A DNA stretch of 64,000 nucleotides, taken from contig CM061225.1 in NCBI GenBank assembly GCA_030844895.1, forward strand, positions 99,735,188 to 99,799,187, in the 5' to 3' direction. This DNA is from Ambrosia x helenae (taxonomy: Eukaryota; Streptophyta; Magnoliopsida; Asterales; Asteraceae). Within the stretch, counting starts at the first letter, position 1; the number at the start of each line of letters is the position of its first letter. The notes beneath the pieces are model-generated. The model saw only the letters and a list, made by a program, of their open reading frames with translations, made no database searches and was not told the DNA's origin. The translations under genes were made by a program, and so were the position numbers. This document shows, piece after piece, positions 1 through 11,485 of the stretch.

Positions 1-858
1 TACTTGGTAGGGTGATTAATTATCACTTATCAGCTAGAGATTTATTTGGTGTTTAAGAATCATATGCTACATATAACCGACTTAGTAACGTTTGTAATCA
101 ATGTTCCTAGCAACATCAATCAAAATACAAAAAAATAAAAAAAATAGATTCTTATATGTAGTTAGCGTGTTCTCATATGTAATAGTAGATTCAAAAACAT
201 ATATACTATCTTAACATGATTAGTGACTTGCTTAAACATGATTAATGAATTAGCTGAACATATTGTGATTTTTTCTGCATGAACAAAACCCACAAAAAAA
301 ATCATTTTTTTCCTTTTTGTATAGAATTATAGTAATCGTTTGATAAAACGTTCATTAATTTGGAGTAATTTTTTTTTAAATATCATATATAAAAGTTATT
401 TAAATTTAAAAATCGTGAGGGAAAATGCATATTTGATGATGGAAATCAAGGAGTATAATCGGTGGATAGATGACGTAGGAGGCCGCCGGTTATACTAGTG
501 TAAATTAAAATAAAAACATTTATATAGTTTACTATTAAAAACAGTAGCATGTCTCTTTCTCAGAAACTCAAATGGGCAACCGGCAATAATTTTTCATTTT
601 GTCACGATCGCCTTACCTTTGCCGCAGTTGACTTTTCCAGACGCTACATTTGACGGTCACCAACACGTCACTATAACATAATAATCGATTGTCCAATCAA
701 AGTTCTTGCCTTTTTTTTTCTTGCTTATATCACTATTAATTTATTAAAAGTAAACCCTTTAACCTTATTATATATACCACGTTAACACCTATCTAAAATA
801 CTCTCATATCTCTTCCAAAATCAACCTTTCTTCTTTCTGTTTAGCCAACATTTTGCAA
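1..858 (+). promoter_or_regulatory. Upstream region of the VQ gene, with TATA box and W-box-like sites
   Basis: No gene is seen. A TATA-like TATATA lies at 771-776, about 85 bases before the ATG, so a leader of roughly 50-60 nt is expected. A W-box core (TTGACT) is at about 628-633, a second TTGAC is near 650, and TGACG/ACGTCA-type cores occur near 470 and 665. W-boxes suit a gene of the WRKY/MAPK defence circuit, as known for MKS1. Bases about 200-430 resemble the interior of the Helitrons further right (compare about 56200-56420), so part of this promoter region is an old Helitron fragment. Promoter activity is inferred from motifs only. Confidence 0.55.
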
Positions 859-1398
859 ATGAGTTCTACAAAGTTTCTTGATGGTGATCACAACCAACAG
901 CTGAAAAGCGGTATCGTAATCAACGGTCCGCGACCGTCCCCATTAAAACTCAAACAAGAATCACACACAATCCACAAACACCATCATCAGCAGCAGCAGT
1001 ATCACCAGCATAAGCAAATAAGAAAGCCGGTCATAATATACATTCATTCACCGGAAATCATCCACACGAAACCGCATGAGTTCATGGCTCTTGTTCAAAA
1101 GCTCACAGGTTGTTCTGCCTCAAATGATCAACAACAACAACAACAAAAGAAGAAGAAGAAGAAAACCCTAAAGCATGGTGGGTATGATCTTAACGTTGTA
1201 AACGAAGTTCCCATTGATTCTAGTGTCACAAATGAGAGAGATAGAAGTATGAAATCCAAGAGTCCGATGTTTAAGATGCCTTCGAATCCATATGTAGCTG
1301 ATGTCCCTCTTTTTACACCGAATACGAGTGAACACTTCTTCTCGCCTCACCGTTTCTTGTCTCCAGGTTCTATTCTTGAGATCATGAAAGATCTTTAA
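859..1398 (+). CDS. VQ motif-containing protein, MKS1-like
   Basis: An intronless gene for a 179-aa protein. The VQ signature FMALVQKLTG is at residues 75-84, and the N-terminal motif GPRPSPLKL is at about 23-31. That pairing, with PVIIYIHSPEIIH before the VQ core, matches the MAP-kinase-substrate-1 branch of plant VQ proteins. These are nuclear cofactors that bind WRKY factors through the VQ motif and are phosphorylated by MAP kinases. Candidate MAPK sites (SP/TP) are near residues 27, 64, 135, 153, 162 and 168. His/Gln-rich (about 40-52) and Gln/Lys-rich (about 91-102) tracts are low-complexity, and the lysine tract could act as a nuclear localisation signal. An upstream in-frame TTG at 853 is not a plausible start; the ATG at 859 gives the normal N-terminus. 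The family usually has 180-240 residues and lacks introns, as here. MKS1 versus a close VQ paralogue (VQ8/VQ20 type) cannot be settled by eye. Confidence 0.93.
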   Translation: MSSTKFLDGDHNQQLKSGIVINGPRPSPLKLKQESHTIHKHHHQQQQYHQHKQIRKPVIIYIHSPEIIHTKPHEFMALVQKLTGCSASNDQQQQQQKKKKKKTLKHGGYDLNVVNEVPIDSSVTNERDRSMKSKSPMFKMPSNPYVADVPLFTPNTSEHFFSPHRFLSPGSILEIMKDL

Positions 1399-2099
1399 GC
1401 GTACGTATAGTATGGCTCATTGATTCATTTAATTCATGTTAACAACTTTAATTAATTATTATACTTTTCTTGTTTTGTTTATATACTTTGTTAGTGCTAG
1501 ATTTCTTTATTAGCTTCAGAACTAGTTGCAATTAATTAGGGTTTGTTCCATAAGGAAATTTATCTATGTATGATAGTATGTGTATGTGACTAATTGTTTA
1601 ATTTGTTCTTTGTTTCGTGTATTCTTGTGGGTTATGCGCATATATGGTGATCGAAATATGTTTATAGTAATACGTATTTAATTGTTTAATTAGTTTGTTC
1701 TTTGGTTATGCAAAGGATTCTTGATGGATTAATATCTATAGACAGTGACGCATTCAGGATTTTTTCTTATGGGTTCTTTTTTTGGGTGGTTGAATTTTTA
1801 TAACCGTCCGTTAGAATTTCCGGGCCGTGTCAGGCTGGGTCACAGAACATAATAAAGAACATAATAAAAACCTAAGGTTCATATCACATTTCCATTAGCA
1901 TTAGCCCTGAAACTTAAGCTTAAGAAAAACAAAAATTACTAAAGACCTAAATTTCATATCAAATTTCAAATTTATATCAAATCACAAGTTCAACTGTCTT
2001 ATAAAAACCACAAATTACAAGAAACGAGTTCATATCAAATTTCATGGTATATTAATTATTTGAGTTAGTAATAAAAAATAAAGAATATTTACCTCAAAG
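1399..2099. other. VQ gene 3' flank; no further gene seen
   Basis: A+T-rich sequence that should include the 3' UTR and polyadenylation region of the VQ gene. I see no ORF or recognisable repeat. The last eight bases (2092-2099, CCTCAAAG) are the left target-site duplication of the next element. Confidence 0.5.
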
Positions 2100-3102
2100 T
2101 AGGGGTGTTCAAAAAAATCCGAATCCGAATTTGAATCCGAAAAATCCGATAATCCGAATCCGAAATTTCGGATTCGGATTCGGATCCTGATTTTGAAAAT
2201 TTTCGGATAATCGAATTATCCGTATCCGAATATTAAAAATATATATATATAAATATATAATATTATAGTATAAGGTTATATTGGAAACCCTTGTTATATG
2301 GTAAACTCTGGAAACTCTAACTTCCCGACTTTGTTTTTATATGAAAATTTTAGGGTATGTAATATACATGATTTTAAGCATTTTGGGCCAAAAAAATGGA
2401 AAAAGCGCAGAGCCATCTTTTTTAGAAAATAAAAAAACCGTATTCGGGTAACAAATGGTTAACACGTGTTTGTTTCGCTTAACATGCGTTAGTCAAAACT
2501 TTATTTAAAAAAAAAACTACTTGGCGTTTTTTTGATTTTTTTGGCTCAAAATGCTTAAAATCATTTATATTACATGCCCTATTTTTTTCAAAAATAAAAA
2601 AAATTGGGAAGTCAGAGTTTCCAGAGTTTACCATATAACAAGGGTTTCCACATTATCCTTTCCCTAATATTATATACACTACATAACACAATACAAAATC
2701 CTAAATCCCTAATCCTCCTAACTCTAAGTCCATACTCCTCCAATCCATAGCAGCCGCTCCCTCTTCTCTTCTCTATAACAGCCCCCGCCCACCTCGTCTC
2801 CGACCTCCACAGCCCCCCGTCCACCAAACGATAACTTTTTAATTATATTTTTTTTGTTCCAATTTCGTTTATCTAACTCGATTTTTTTTAACAGGTTCAC
2901 GTTTTAGACATAAAGGAGAACGTTTTTTTTATTTTATTTATTTTATTTATCTTTTTTATGGTTTATTATTATTTTTTTTAAGTTTTCTCCGAATCCGAAA
3001 TTTGGATAAGCCGAATTTCGGATTCGGATTCGGATCCCAATATCGGACTATCCGAAATTTTGTATTATCCGAAATTCGGATTATCCGAATTTGAACACCC
3101 GA
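2100..3102. mobile_element. Non-autonomous hAT-type element with ATCCGAA subterminal repeats
   Basis: The termini are TAGGGGTGTTCAAA at the left and TTTGAACACCCGA at the right, an imperfect inverted repeat. They are flanked by a perfect 8-bp duplication CCTCAAAG (2092-2099 and 3103-3110), the size made by hAT transposases. Both subterminal regions (about 2118-2230 and 2985-3092) are packed with ATCCGAA/TTCGGAT in both orientations, the arrangement hAT transposases bind. No transposase is encoded, and the centre is interrupted by a second element at 2268-2664. About 1 kb in total, roughly 0.6 kb without the insertion. Confidence 0.85.
2268..2664. mobile_element. MULE-type MITE nested in the hAT element
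   Basis: A 397-bp element with long terminal inverted repeats of roughly 120 bp. The left arm reads GGAAACCCTTGTTATATGG near 2283 and its complement is near 2630-2649. A perfect 10-bp duplication TAATATTATA flanks it at 2258-2267 and 2665-2674. Long TIRs with 9-11 bp target duplications are the Mutator-like signature. It has no coding capacity. The duplication is A+T-rich, but its exact placement at both TIR ends makes chance unlikely. Confidence 0.75.
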
Positions 3103-3110
3103 CCTCAAAG

Positions 3111-3919
3111 ATTGTCTACTTTGCTGCTCAAAATTGTCGAGTAAATGAGAGGAGGACTCGATTAGCTAGAATCTAGATCATGGAACTATGACGGGGATGA
3201 GTCGATTAATGCGCAAAGGAAAAGAATGAAGATCAAAATATGCAAAATGAACTTGTTCAAAAACAGGAAAAACTTATAACTCCTAGTACCACATGACAGT
3301 ATATGAGTTACCATACATATGATCTATTTAATCCACAATCATGGATAAGCTTACAATTTCATTGAATAAGATCACACACCTTAAGGTCCTTGTTATGCGT
3401 TGGAGAAGAAACGCCAGCTACAACGGGTCCCTCATGGGAAGCGACCATAAGGTTTTTGAAGAGTATGTTAAACGATACTTGAATATGAGGGTGAATAGTT
3501 CAACAATTAATATGATATTAGCAGAGAGGGATATGGATATAGTGGCTCTAATTTAGGTTTAAGTTTTTGTTTAAAACTAAAAAAACGAAAAACAAATCAC
3601 GCAAAAAGACAGTTTAGATAATCGAACGTGTGACACTTAACGTACAATATATATGATGCCTCACCCGCCAGCCAGATATTCAATATTGTTAATGGGTTCC
3701 TGACATATTTTATTTATGGGTTACCTGTAGATTATATATATATATATATATTTCTATTAAAATTTTGAAACTCAATAGGTTCCAAGAAATCCGTAACTTT
3801 GCGTGTGGGTCAACCCCTGTCTATAGAGTCAAACTTAAATTTATATGTTGTAAAATGACCATCATCGATGTATAAAGGGTTTTTGTAGGACAATAAGATC
3901 ATAATTCATATATAGATTA
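3111..3919. other. Intergenic; one 71-codon ORF of unknown status
   Basis: An ORF at 3341-3556 (+) would encode 71 residues. It has no recognisable domain, no convincing promoter context and no similarity that I can name, so it is not called as a gene. A short (AT)n run lies at about 3737-3752. Nothing else is recognised. Confidence 0.4.
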
Positions 3920-4843
3920 CTAGCTGATTACCCCGGGAAGGTCACGGGGTTGAAAATTTTAATATGACTTAATAAAAAATGATAAAAGAAGAAAACTCAA
4001 ATCACGAAAAGAGTAAATAACTTAAACATAATCAATCTTAGTTAAAAAAACGTTTATTTAAAAAGTTAAAAAAATAAAAAGCATAAACTATATTAAAAAT
4101 AATACAGTATTAAAAGGATAACATTCAACATATAATCATCTTCACGTAATTTAAAACATGTTACAATTTGACTTTGACTTATATAGATGTAGAATTCATG
4201 ATCACATTGAAAAAAAAAACACTTATTTCAATACAGTGACTTTGTAATGAAAAGCATATACGAATTTTCTTTGAATACATGAATTTAGATTAATAAATGT
4301 TTTATTAATCTAAACATAAATCACTTTCAATAATCAACAAAGAAGAAAAAACTTCAAAGTCTTTTAAAAAAAATTAACACTTACTTCTTGATGAATAGAA
4401 GGAGAATTCAGAAACTTATTAAGAATGAATGGTTTGATGTTAATGTAATCATATATTTATAATGGCTACTCAATAATTCTATATTAAATTAATTTGTAAA
4501 TAAAATCTTCTATTTTAAATTAGAAGATATGCGTATCTTCTTTTATTTATTTTTAAATAAATATTTTATTAAACTTACTGTAAACAAATCAATATTTAAA
4601 TTTTTATGTTAATCCTTATACATAATTCGAAAACAATATTTATATATAGTATATATCGAAAATAATATTTAAATTTTAAATATTCAATTAGAAGATATGC
4701 CATATCTTCTTTTATTTATTTTTAAATAAATATTTTATTAAACCTCTCACCTTAACGTACCACGTGGCACATTCAATTGGGGGTTGAGGCATCCATTGAA
4801 TGCCACATTATCATAAGTAAATTCTTTTATTAATAGTTATAGA
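3920..4843 (-). mobile_element. Non-autonomous Helitron, CCCGGG-hairpin family
   Basis: On the minus strand it starts TCTATAACTATTAATAAAAG (ending at 4843) and ends with a GC hairpin near 3930-3949 followed by CAGCTAG (CTAG at 3923-3920). The outer bases are A before the 5' TC and T after CTAG, the A|T target of Helitrons. Its body is near-collinear with the plus-strand Helitrons at 53265 and 54359, including the 5' block with a GCCACGTGG-like motif. It has no coding capacity. Confidence 0.8.
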
Positions 4844-4856
4844 TTTACCTTATTAA

Positions 4857-5945
4857 CTAGTGGGAAACCCGCGCGATGCGGCGGCAACAAAAAAAAGACT
4901 TTGATTAATATGCTCTTGCTGCTAATTTTTCTTAATCATAATCTCTTGAAATTTTAATAAAAAATAGCAAACTTTATGGTTTATAACAGGTTTCTTATAC
5001 AAATCATCATCATACTCATAAAGGCTTATAAAAGTATGTCCTTATCAAGGTTAATGGACACTATGATATACTCTGGTGATAATAACACTTTGCTGCAAGA
5101 TAAAGGCTCTGGCTCTTGAATTTTCATGTTTTATATTAATACAATATCATGTCAAATTTGTAAGTCAATTAAAAATATGTCTGTAAATTTAGACTCTTAA
5201 CTCTTTATAAACCATCTTCATTAACTTTGACACAAATCTTGAGGTTAATCTTTATTGTGACTTAGATAACAACATCCATGTCATCTTTGACTTAACTTCA
5301 ATCTCATCTATAAAACTCAATTAGTTGGCCCAAACATTAGAAAAATAACCCCATGATTCATGACATCATTAAATCAGAACAAGAGTAGACAAGGATGTCT
5401 TGTATGAAAAAAAAAATCATCCTTTTTAAAACTAAATCTAAAAATACATACAAACATAACCAAAGTAGAGATAAAACATACAATACTCGAGTAACCTTGC
5501 TTGCCAAAACACATTCACTTATTTTGATGTATTCAAACGGAAAGCATCTTGCTTGGCTCCTTTCCCTTAACTTTCACCTTTTGTCTAACCATTATTATTT
5601 TTATGAACAAAGAAAATTAATTTATAAGACTTTGTTGTCTCTTTAGTTTTCTCAAGTAATTACTAAATCATTTAATTTATAAGAAGTTGCATCTCTTCAC
5701 TTTCTTCTTTTTAATTATTATCATGTTACAAGAATTTGATGAGATATTGCTATTATATAATTTAAAGCAATTTAATTGTATTTATCAATTTATCCAATAA
5801 TTCATTTATCAATTTAGTGCTCATGTAAAAAGACTATTTTGCACCCTTACTCACTTCATTAAGTTGTTGTACCATAAGAATAAAATGTTGTAATTACTTA
5901 AATTTGGTTGGAATCCTTGCTAGATGCTTTATAATATAGTATAGA
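4857..5945 (-). mobile_element. Non-autonomous Helitron, CCGCCGC-hairpin family
   Basis: On the minus strand the 5' end is TCTATACTATATTATAAAGC (ending at 5945). The 3' end has a hairpin rich in CCGCCGC/GCGCGGG at about 4864-4885 and then CTAG at 4860-4857. The flanks are A at the 5' side and T at the 3' side. The same terminal pair recurs at 17369-19178, so this is a defined family. An 83-codon ORF inside (5395-5646, +) has no recognisable domain and is not called. Confidence 0.75.
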
Positions 5946-7992
5946 TAATGCTACAAACAAACGTTTAGAATATTTACCTTTGTATCTTTAAAGATTACTT
6001 GATTTTATGACGATGTATTATTCATGTAACACATATCTCTCTCTCTCAAACACACTCACATGCAATTGGGAAGCCTTTTCAAACAAACCCACATGCAATT
6101 GGGAAGCCTTTTCAATTGATCCTGCAATATTAGGCTACATAGAACACATTCGATACGGGATGGAAATTGGCGAGGTAGTGAATGGTATCGGGGTGCACCG
6201 CTCCACCCCGAGGTACCAAGAATTTTGATACCGAACGGGTTCTTATCACGGAACATACCTCTCTCATGTCTCAACCTCTTCGCTTCTCTCTCTCTTATTT
6301 ATTTTATTTATGATGCGATGCTGATATTGCTTTGGAACGAAAAGGATGCGAAAGACACTTTCCCTCCACCTTTAATTATCTACTTTTTTTTCAAACTTTT
6401 CCATTTCATATATCAAGCTTTAAAAAAAAATTAACGAGAATATGAAAATAACTTCCAAGCTCCGCTAGAGAAGTGACGTGTAGATGTGAGTGCCACCATA
6501 TTAATTCAGTCGCAAATTGCTAAGGGTACTGATGCAGTAGCTAATTTTATTTTTTAACTGCTCTAAGGAATACTAAACAAGCAAGTCTGGTCATGACCCG
6601 AGTAAACCCATTGACGAAAGGTTACCCACAATCTGTGAACGCGCACAACGCTAGTGAGCCAGCCCGCCCACTACTCAAGTTTTCAACCTAACTCAGATCT
6701 GAAACGAAGGAAACTATCAAATAAATTCCGTAAATCAAACGGAAAGCCCTGATACCACTTATAGGACCATGTTCTACTCAAACAAGAACAAGATTCGACG
6801 GGGTTTCTAAAACATAAAGGCAGAAACATTATGTTTTAAAATGATAGAATAGGCCGGAAGATGATAGAGATTGTGAAATGTAAAGATTAATACAAGCAGG
6901 CACTATCAAACTTCTTAGATTAGGGCTCGCGCAGAGCAAAATCAATACACCATGATAAACACACACAAGGAGACTCAAAATGATCTTCCTAAGACTCTTT
7001 CTAAAGGGAGGGGGACTGAACTTATATATTGTTGCTCAATCTCCTTCCTAGTCTCTTTGCCTTGGGGAGAACGGAGGCCTCAACCTCATGCAGTTAATTA
7101 TCAAAACGCCCGTGTTAATCCAACAATTTTAAACTTAATCATCACTGCGTTACGTTTGTTTATATCATAAGCATTAGTGAAATTATAACCTTATTTATAA
7201 TATGGATGCTATTTTATAAAAGAGTTTGGATTCTAAAAAATACAAAACGATTGCATATTAAAGGAGCAATTGATGGGGTAAATTGGAGTTTTAGTCATAA
7301 ATATGGAGGTTAAAGAGTGTTAAATAGGAGAATATGAAGAGATGTAATAGTCATAAATATGGAGGTTAGAGAGTGTTAAATTTGAGAATATGAAGAAAGG
7401 TAAAAATCGCTTGGTATACACAAAGTCTTGCAATTCAATTCAATTGAATTATGTATTCAATTCAAACTTGAAGTAATCTTGAGGCTCTTCATATGACGTG
7501 CTTGTGCATATATTCAAGACTATGCGGTGACTTCGTCATTCAAGCTTTGTAATTCGAGCCCCATCCTTCCTGCAAGGAAGAGGAGCCGAACAACCCATCT
7601 TCTTATGCTTTCTTTTCTTTTAACTTTCGTTTCAGCTAGCTACATTTAGGTTTTATATTTCTTTGATCCCAAAAAAATGAAACATTTTTATCAGATTCTT
7701 AGTGATGCCATTAATAAGCATTTGGGTTTTTTTTTCATTTTTGAATAGGTCTTAATAGTTGTTGCTGGAATGGCATATGTAAGTTTGAATCTTTGAATTC
7801 ATGTTCTGTTATTAGTTGGAGGATCAGAAATATTGTGGTTTAACTGCAGATTCAACATACAACTTGTCAGTTACCATGGACTGATTTTGTGAACATGTTT
7901 TTCCATTTACGTTATGCCCTTTGTGAAGCTCTTACAATAACATTATTACTTTTCATCTGCTTTTTATATTGATTTTAATATTTGTTTTGTAG
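5946..7992. other. Intergenic with small repeats; possible decayed LTR remnant
   Basis: Nothing here is a convincing gene. A 22-base phrase repeats directly at about 6057-6078 and 6091-6112. A roughly 56-bp unit is tandemly duplicated at 7293-7348 and 7349-7403. The minus strand at about 6746-6757 reads TGGTATCAGGGC, one base from the initiator-tRNA-Met primer-binding consensus of LTR elements, so a degraded LTR element may lie nearby; I cannot define ends. Around 7747-7776 there is an exon-like stretch with AG and GTAAG borders, probably belonging to the CAND1 fragment that follows. Confidence 0.35.
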
Positions 7993-8180
7993 AAAGAACT
8001 GATTAGACCAATGGACCTTGGTCCTTTTAAGCATACAGTCGACTATAGAGTTGAGTTAAGGAAATCAACATTTGAACGTGTAGATATATTGCTTGATATT
8101 TTCCATGATCAGTTGAACCCATTTTTGTAGATACATTGCTTGATACTTGCCTTGACCAGTTGAACCCATTTTCGTACCTC
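7993..8180 (+). pseudogene. CAND1 (cullin-associated NEDD8-dissociated protein 1) exon fragment
   Basis: After a splice-acceptor-like TTTGTTTTGTAG the frame reads KELIRPMDLGPFKHTVD and continues VELRKSTFERVDILLD. This aligns with the conserved CAND1 segment whose core is DLGPFKHTVDDGLELRK followed by a VDTLLD...DQ.NP stretch. A TAG closes the frame at 8128-8130. A 47-bp tandem duplication then repeats the VDTLLD...DQLNPF part (from 8127) in a version closer to the usual protein. CAND1 is a HEAT-repeat regulator of cullin-RING ligases of about 1200 residues; only some 45 codons are here, so this is a broken copy. It could have been carried by a Helitron, since a Helitron-like 3' end lies downstream at 9495-9498. 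Confidence 0.75.
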
Positions 8181-9498
8181 AAGTTATAATTTTAGTGAAC
8201 ATATTAGTTAGGTTTTATTATTATCTTTTTTAGTCTCTGATGTCCGAAATCGTTAATTGCTTTTGGTTCACATTAATTTTTCTATGAAACTGAAATGATT
8301 TAGTTGGCACACGCCAAATATAGAAACATTCGTTGATATGTTGTTACGCTTTGAACATGCCGAATCGTAAACGACACAATCGAATCGAATGATGATTTTG
8401 ATATGTATACTCGGCTGATCGAATCATTTTGGATGCATCTGATATAATGATCAAACGTAGTTAATATGAATGAAAAAGTAGTCAACTCCTTAAAGATTCA
8501 AATGCCTTGAATTCAATCAAAGTACAAAGCTAATTATACTAGGCTTAAACATTTTGGATGCTTGTGATATAATGTTTTGAGTGATTACATAATAAGTAAA
8601 AGGTTATGTGCTTGTTTTAAAAAAACATGAGGCGTTCCGAGGCATTTGGGTTAAAAAAGCCGAGGTGCGAGGTGAGAGCTTCACGTATGTGAGGCAACGC
8701 CTTAGGAAAAAAAACGTTTTTCCTAGCGCCTAGGGCGCCTCAAGCGTGAGGTTATTCAAGCTATAATTAGAAAGTGAAAGGTAAGAAAGAGGCTCAAAAT
8801 TTTTAACTTTCGGCAAGATGCAAAAGTACCTGGTAATGCACCTAAAGAGTTATTACTGCCAAGATCAAGGGATGCAAGTTCAATCATCATTGAACAGTTA
8901 AAATCTACCGTACCATCCAAAAAATTGTTTCTCAAGTTAAGAAATCATAAGGTGTGTGGCCGGACACTATTGGTTCTTTTTGTTTTATGATAGATGGGGG
9001 TGTGAAATATGGAGTGACTTGTAGTGTTATAACCAAGTTTGTTTATGCCCAACCCGAACATTAACTGCTTGTTAAATGAGTGAAAAGAAGACCAATAAAC
9101 AACTCCTTTCACGAAAACTAAAATTGTAACGAAAGCATGTGTCTTCTTAATTTTCCTTAACTAAAGTACATGATAAAGGTGTGTGTTTGTATGTGTAATT
9201 GTTAAATGTTTTAGTCCTTCATTTTTCTTTTGTTAATTTTTTTATGTTAATTTGATCGTTTACTTCATGTTGTAAACACAAAAAAAAAAAAAAAAAAAAA
9301 AACTTACTAATCTAACTAATTGTTTTCAAAAGATAAGAATACATAAGGGAGCATAATGAATACATATAGTTTGTTGCATTTTGTCTTTATTTGATATATC
9401 GATTATATAATAAACTTTAGATGAATTTTAAGCCCAAATGAATAGATATAGTTTAATGCAATTTTTAGTCCCGCTGCAACGCACGAGTTACCCACTAG
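8181..9498 (+). other. Intergenic; Helitron-like 3' terminus at the right edge
   Basis: No gene is recognised. At 8630-8755 there is a GC-richer stretch with GAGGCG/GGCGCCTC repeats and a small inverted repeat around AAAACGTTTTT. A poly(A) run lies at about 9280-9302. At 9468-9498 the sequence CCCGCTGCAACGCACGAG, followed by TTACCCACTAG and then T, matches the 3' end of the CCGCCGC-hairpin Helitron family on the plus strand. I cannot find the matching 5' TC end, so element length is unknown; it could include the CAND1 fragment. Confidence 0.45.
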
Positions 9499-10396
9499 TT
9501 TAAAAAAAAAACACCAAAAATTAAATATCGTGACCCAATGTTTTGTTCCAAAACCTCACTATTCAAAAGAAAAAAATCAAACACATTCCAAAATAAAAAT
9601 TGTGTTAAAAAAGTCATTTTTAAAGAAAAATCCAATCAAAATTCTAAACAATATGGCGCACATTCTAAAATTCTAACTAAAATTATGTTTAGATACAAAC
9701 ATAATTCCAAACAAAGAAACATCGAATATACTTTTTTTTTCATCTAATTTTTCGTCTCCTTTCTTTTTGTCGTGAGTCTCTTCTCACGTTTTTGCAAAAC
9801 TTGATATTGTGTTCAATTCCTTGACAAGTTCTTCCTAACTTTCTTTATACGGACTTTTTTCCTTTTTACTATTAGTCTACAGGCCTATAGTTTTTTTTTT
9901 TTTTTTTTTTGAGAGGTAGGGATTTGATATAACCGGATTTAGGTCAATACATACTTCCTTTCAATGGTTTGGGAGAGTGTTTATATACTTCTTTGAAAAT
10001 GTCCTTTTTAAACTAATTACTAATACACGTTTCATAGTCCTTGTTTATGAAGGCTAAAGTTGCTACAATATGAACACAAGGCATGCCGGATAGATGCCAT
10101 GATCTATAAGTTACCACAAGAAACTCAGACATTATCGGCGACGCTTTTAGCAACGTCATATGCCTTGGATTCTCACGCGCGTGGATGGGTTAAACCTGAC
10201 CCTTGATAATGGGTAGAATACAAGGGCTGGGTTTTGTCGTCCAATAAAGAGAGAGACCCGCTTTTAGAAAGAGGCTAAAACAATGACAAGTGTATTGTAT
10301 TATTATTTATTAATTAATATAGGAATTTTACTTTTAGAACGGGGACACGCATTCACTGGTTCTAAACCACCTAAAATTCACTAAAATACCAACAAT
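9499..10396. other. Intergenic, no gene seen
   Basis: Low-complexity A+T-rich sequence with a poly(T) run at about 9891-9910. A 69-codon ORF at 9538-9747 is lysine/asparagine-rich and looks fortuitous. The last eight bases (10389-10396, CCAACAAT) are the left target duplication of the following hAT element. Confidence 0.5.
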
Positions 10397-11188
10397 TAGG
10401 GCTGCAAATGAACCGAACGAACACGAACATGGTCTTGTTCGTGTTCGTTTGTTAAGAAAATTATGTGTTCACGAACAGTTCATGAACACTTACTGAACGA
10501 GATTTTCTGTTCGTGTTCGTTTGTTAAGAAAATACTCGTGTCCATGTTCGTTTGTGTTCGTTTGTTAAATTTGTTCATGGACGCTCATAATCAACACAAT
10601 CGGACATTAATGAACACAAATAGGTGTGCATGAATAAAAAGTGTTTATAAACGGAAACAAACACAAAGACACATATATTAACTTTCAAATAATATCGAAT
10701 TTACATATACTAAGAAATTAAATAGATCCACCAAAAATATAACCGAGTTATACAAATATAGTTAGTACTTAACATAATATTGGTAAACATAATAAAGTAG
10801 TGTTTAAAAAACTAATGATTATACTAAAAGTAAGGTTTGTTTATATTGTATAGCCATATACTTACCTCACATAAATTATTTACTTATTTGGGTAAATAAA
10901 TAAAAATTAAAGAATGTAAAAAACATTATAAAAATTAAAAAACCCTTTTAAACTATCAAATATAAATGAACACGTTACCGAACATTCACGAACGTAAACG
11001 AACATGTTACCGAACGTTCACGAACATAAACGAACGAATGCGACCTTTGTTCATGTTCGTTCGTTTAACTAAACGAACAAATTTTTTTGTTCGTGTTCGT
11101 CCATTTAGTAAACGAACGAACACAAACGAACTTCCCGCCGAACGGTTCGTGAACTGTTCGCTGAAAGTTCAGTTCGTTTGCAGCCCTA
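10397..11188. mobile_element. Non-autonomous hAT-type element with GTTCGT subterminal repeats
   Basis: Terminal inverted repeat TAGGGCTGCAAATGAAC at the left and its near-complement ending GTTTGCAGCCCTA at the right. It is flanked by a perfect 8-bp duplication CCAACAAT (10389-10396 and 11189-11196). Both subterminal regions carry many copies of GTTCGTTTG / CGAACGAAC in both orientations. No transposase is encoded. ORFs inside (for example 10966-11232) are translations of the repeats. Confidence 0.9.
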
Positions 11189-11485
11189 CCAACAATGCTA
11201 CAATGGAGTTTGGATCGTGTCCATTTCCTTAGAAGAATTAACCAAAATAGTAATGTCATTGGGCCAAAGGCCTCTTAGAGCATTCACAACCCGGAAATCA
11301 AATTATGTGAGGGGTTCTCTCAAATTATATGGGGTGGGTGTGAGTGGTTGTGAGTGGAGAAGAGAAAAAATATTTAGAGAAACCACTGTTCACCCTTATA
11401 TATATTTTAATATTTTTGTAAGTGGTTGTGAGTAAAAAGAGGGAAAATATAATGATAAAAGTATAAAAATGTATTATTATTTTAA

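Noticed and set aside
853..858. Extended N-terminus of the VQ protein starting at TTG
   Set aside because: TTG is not a normal plant start; ATG at 859 is in frame and fits the family N-terminus.
10966..11259. Overlapping 85- and 88-codon ORFs on both strands
   Set aside because: They translate the GTTCGT repeat of the hAT element.
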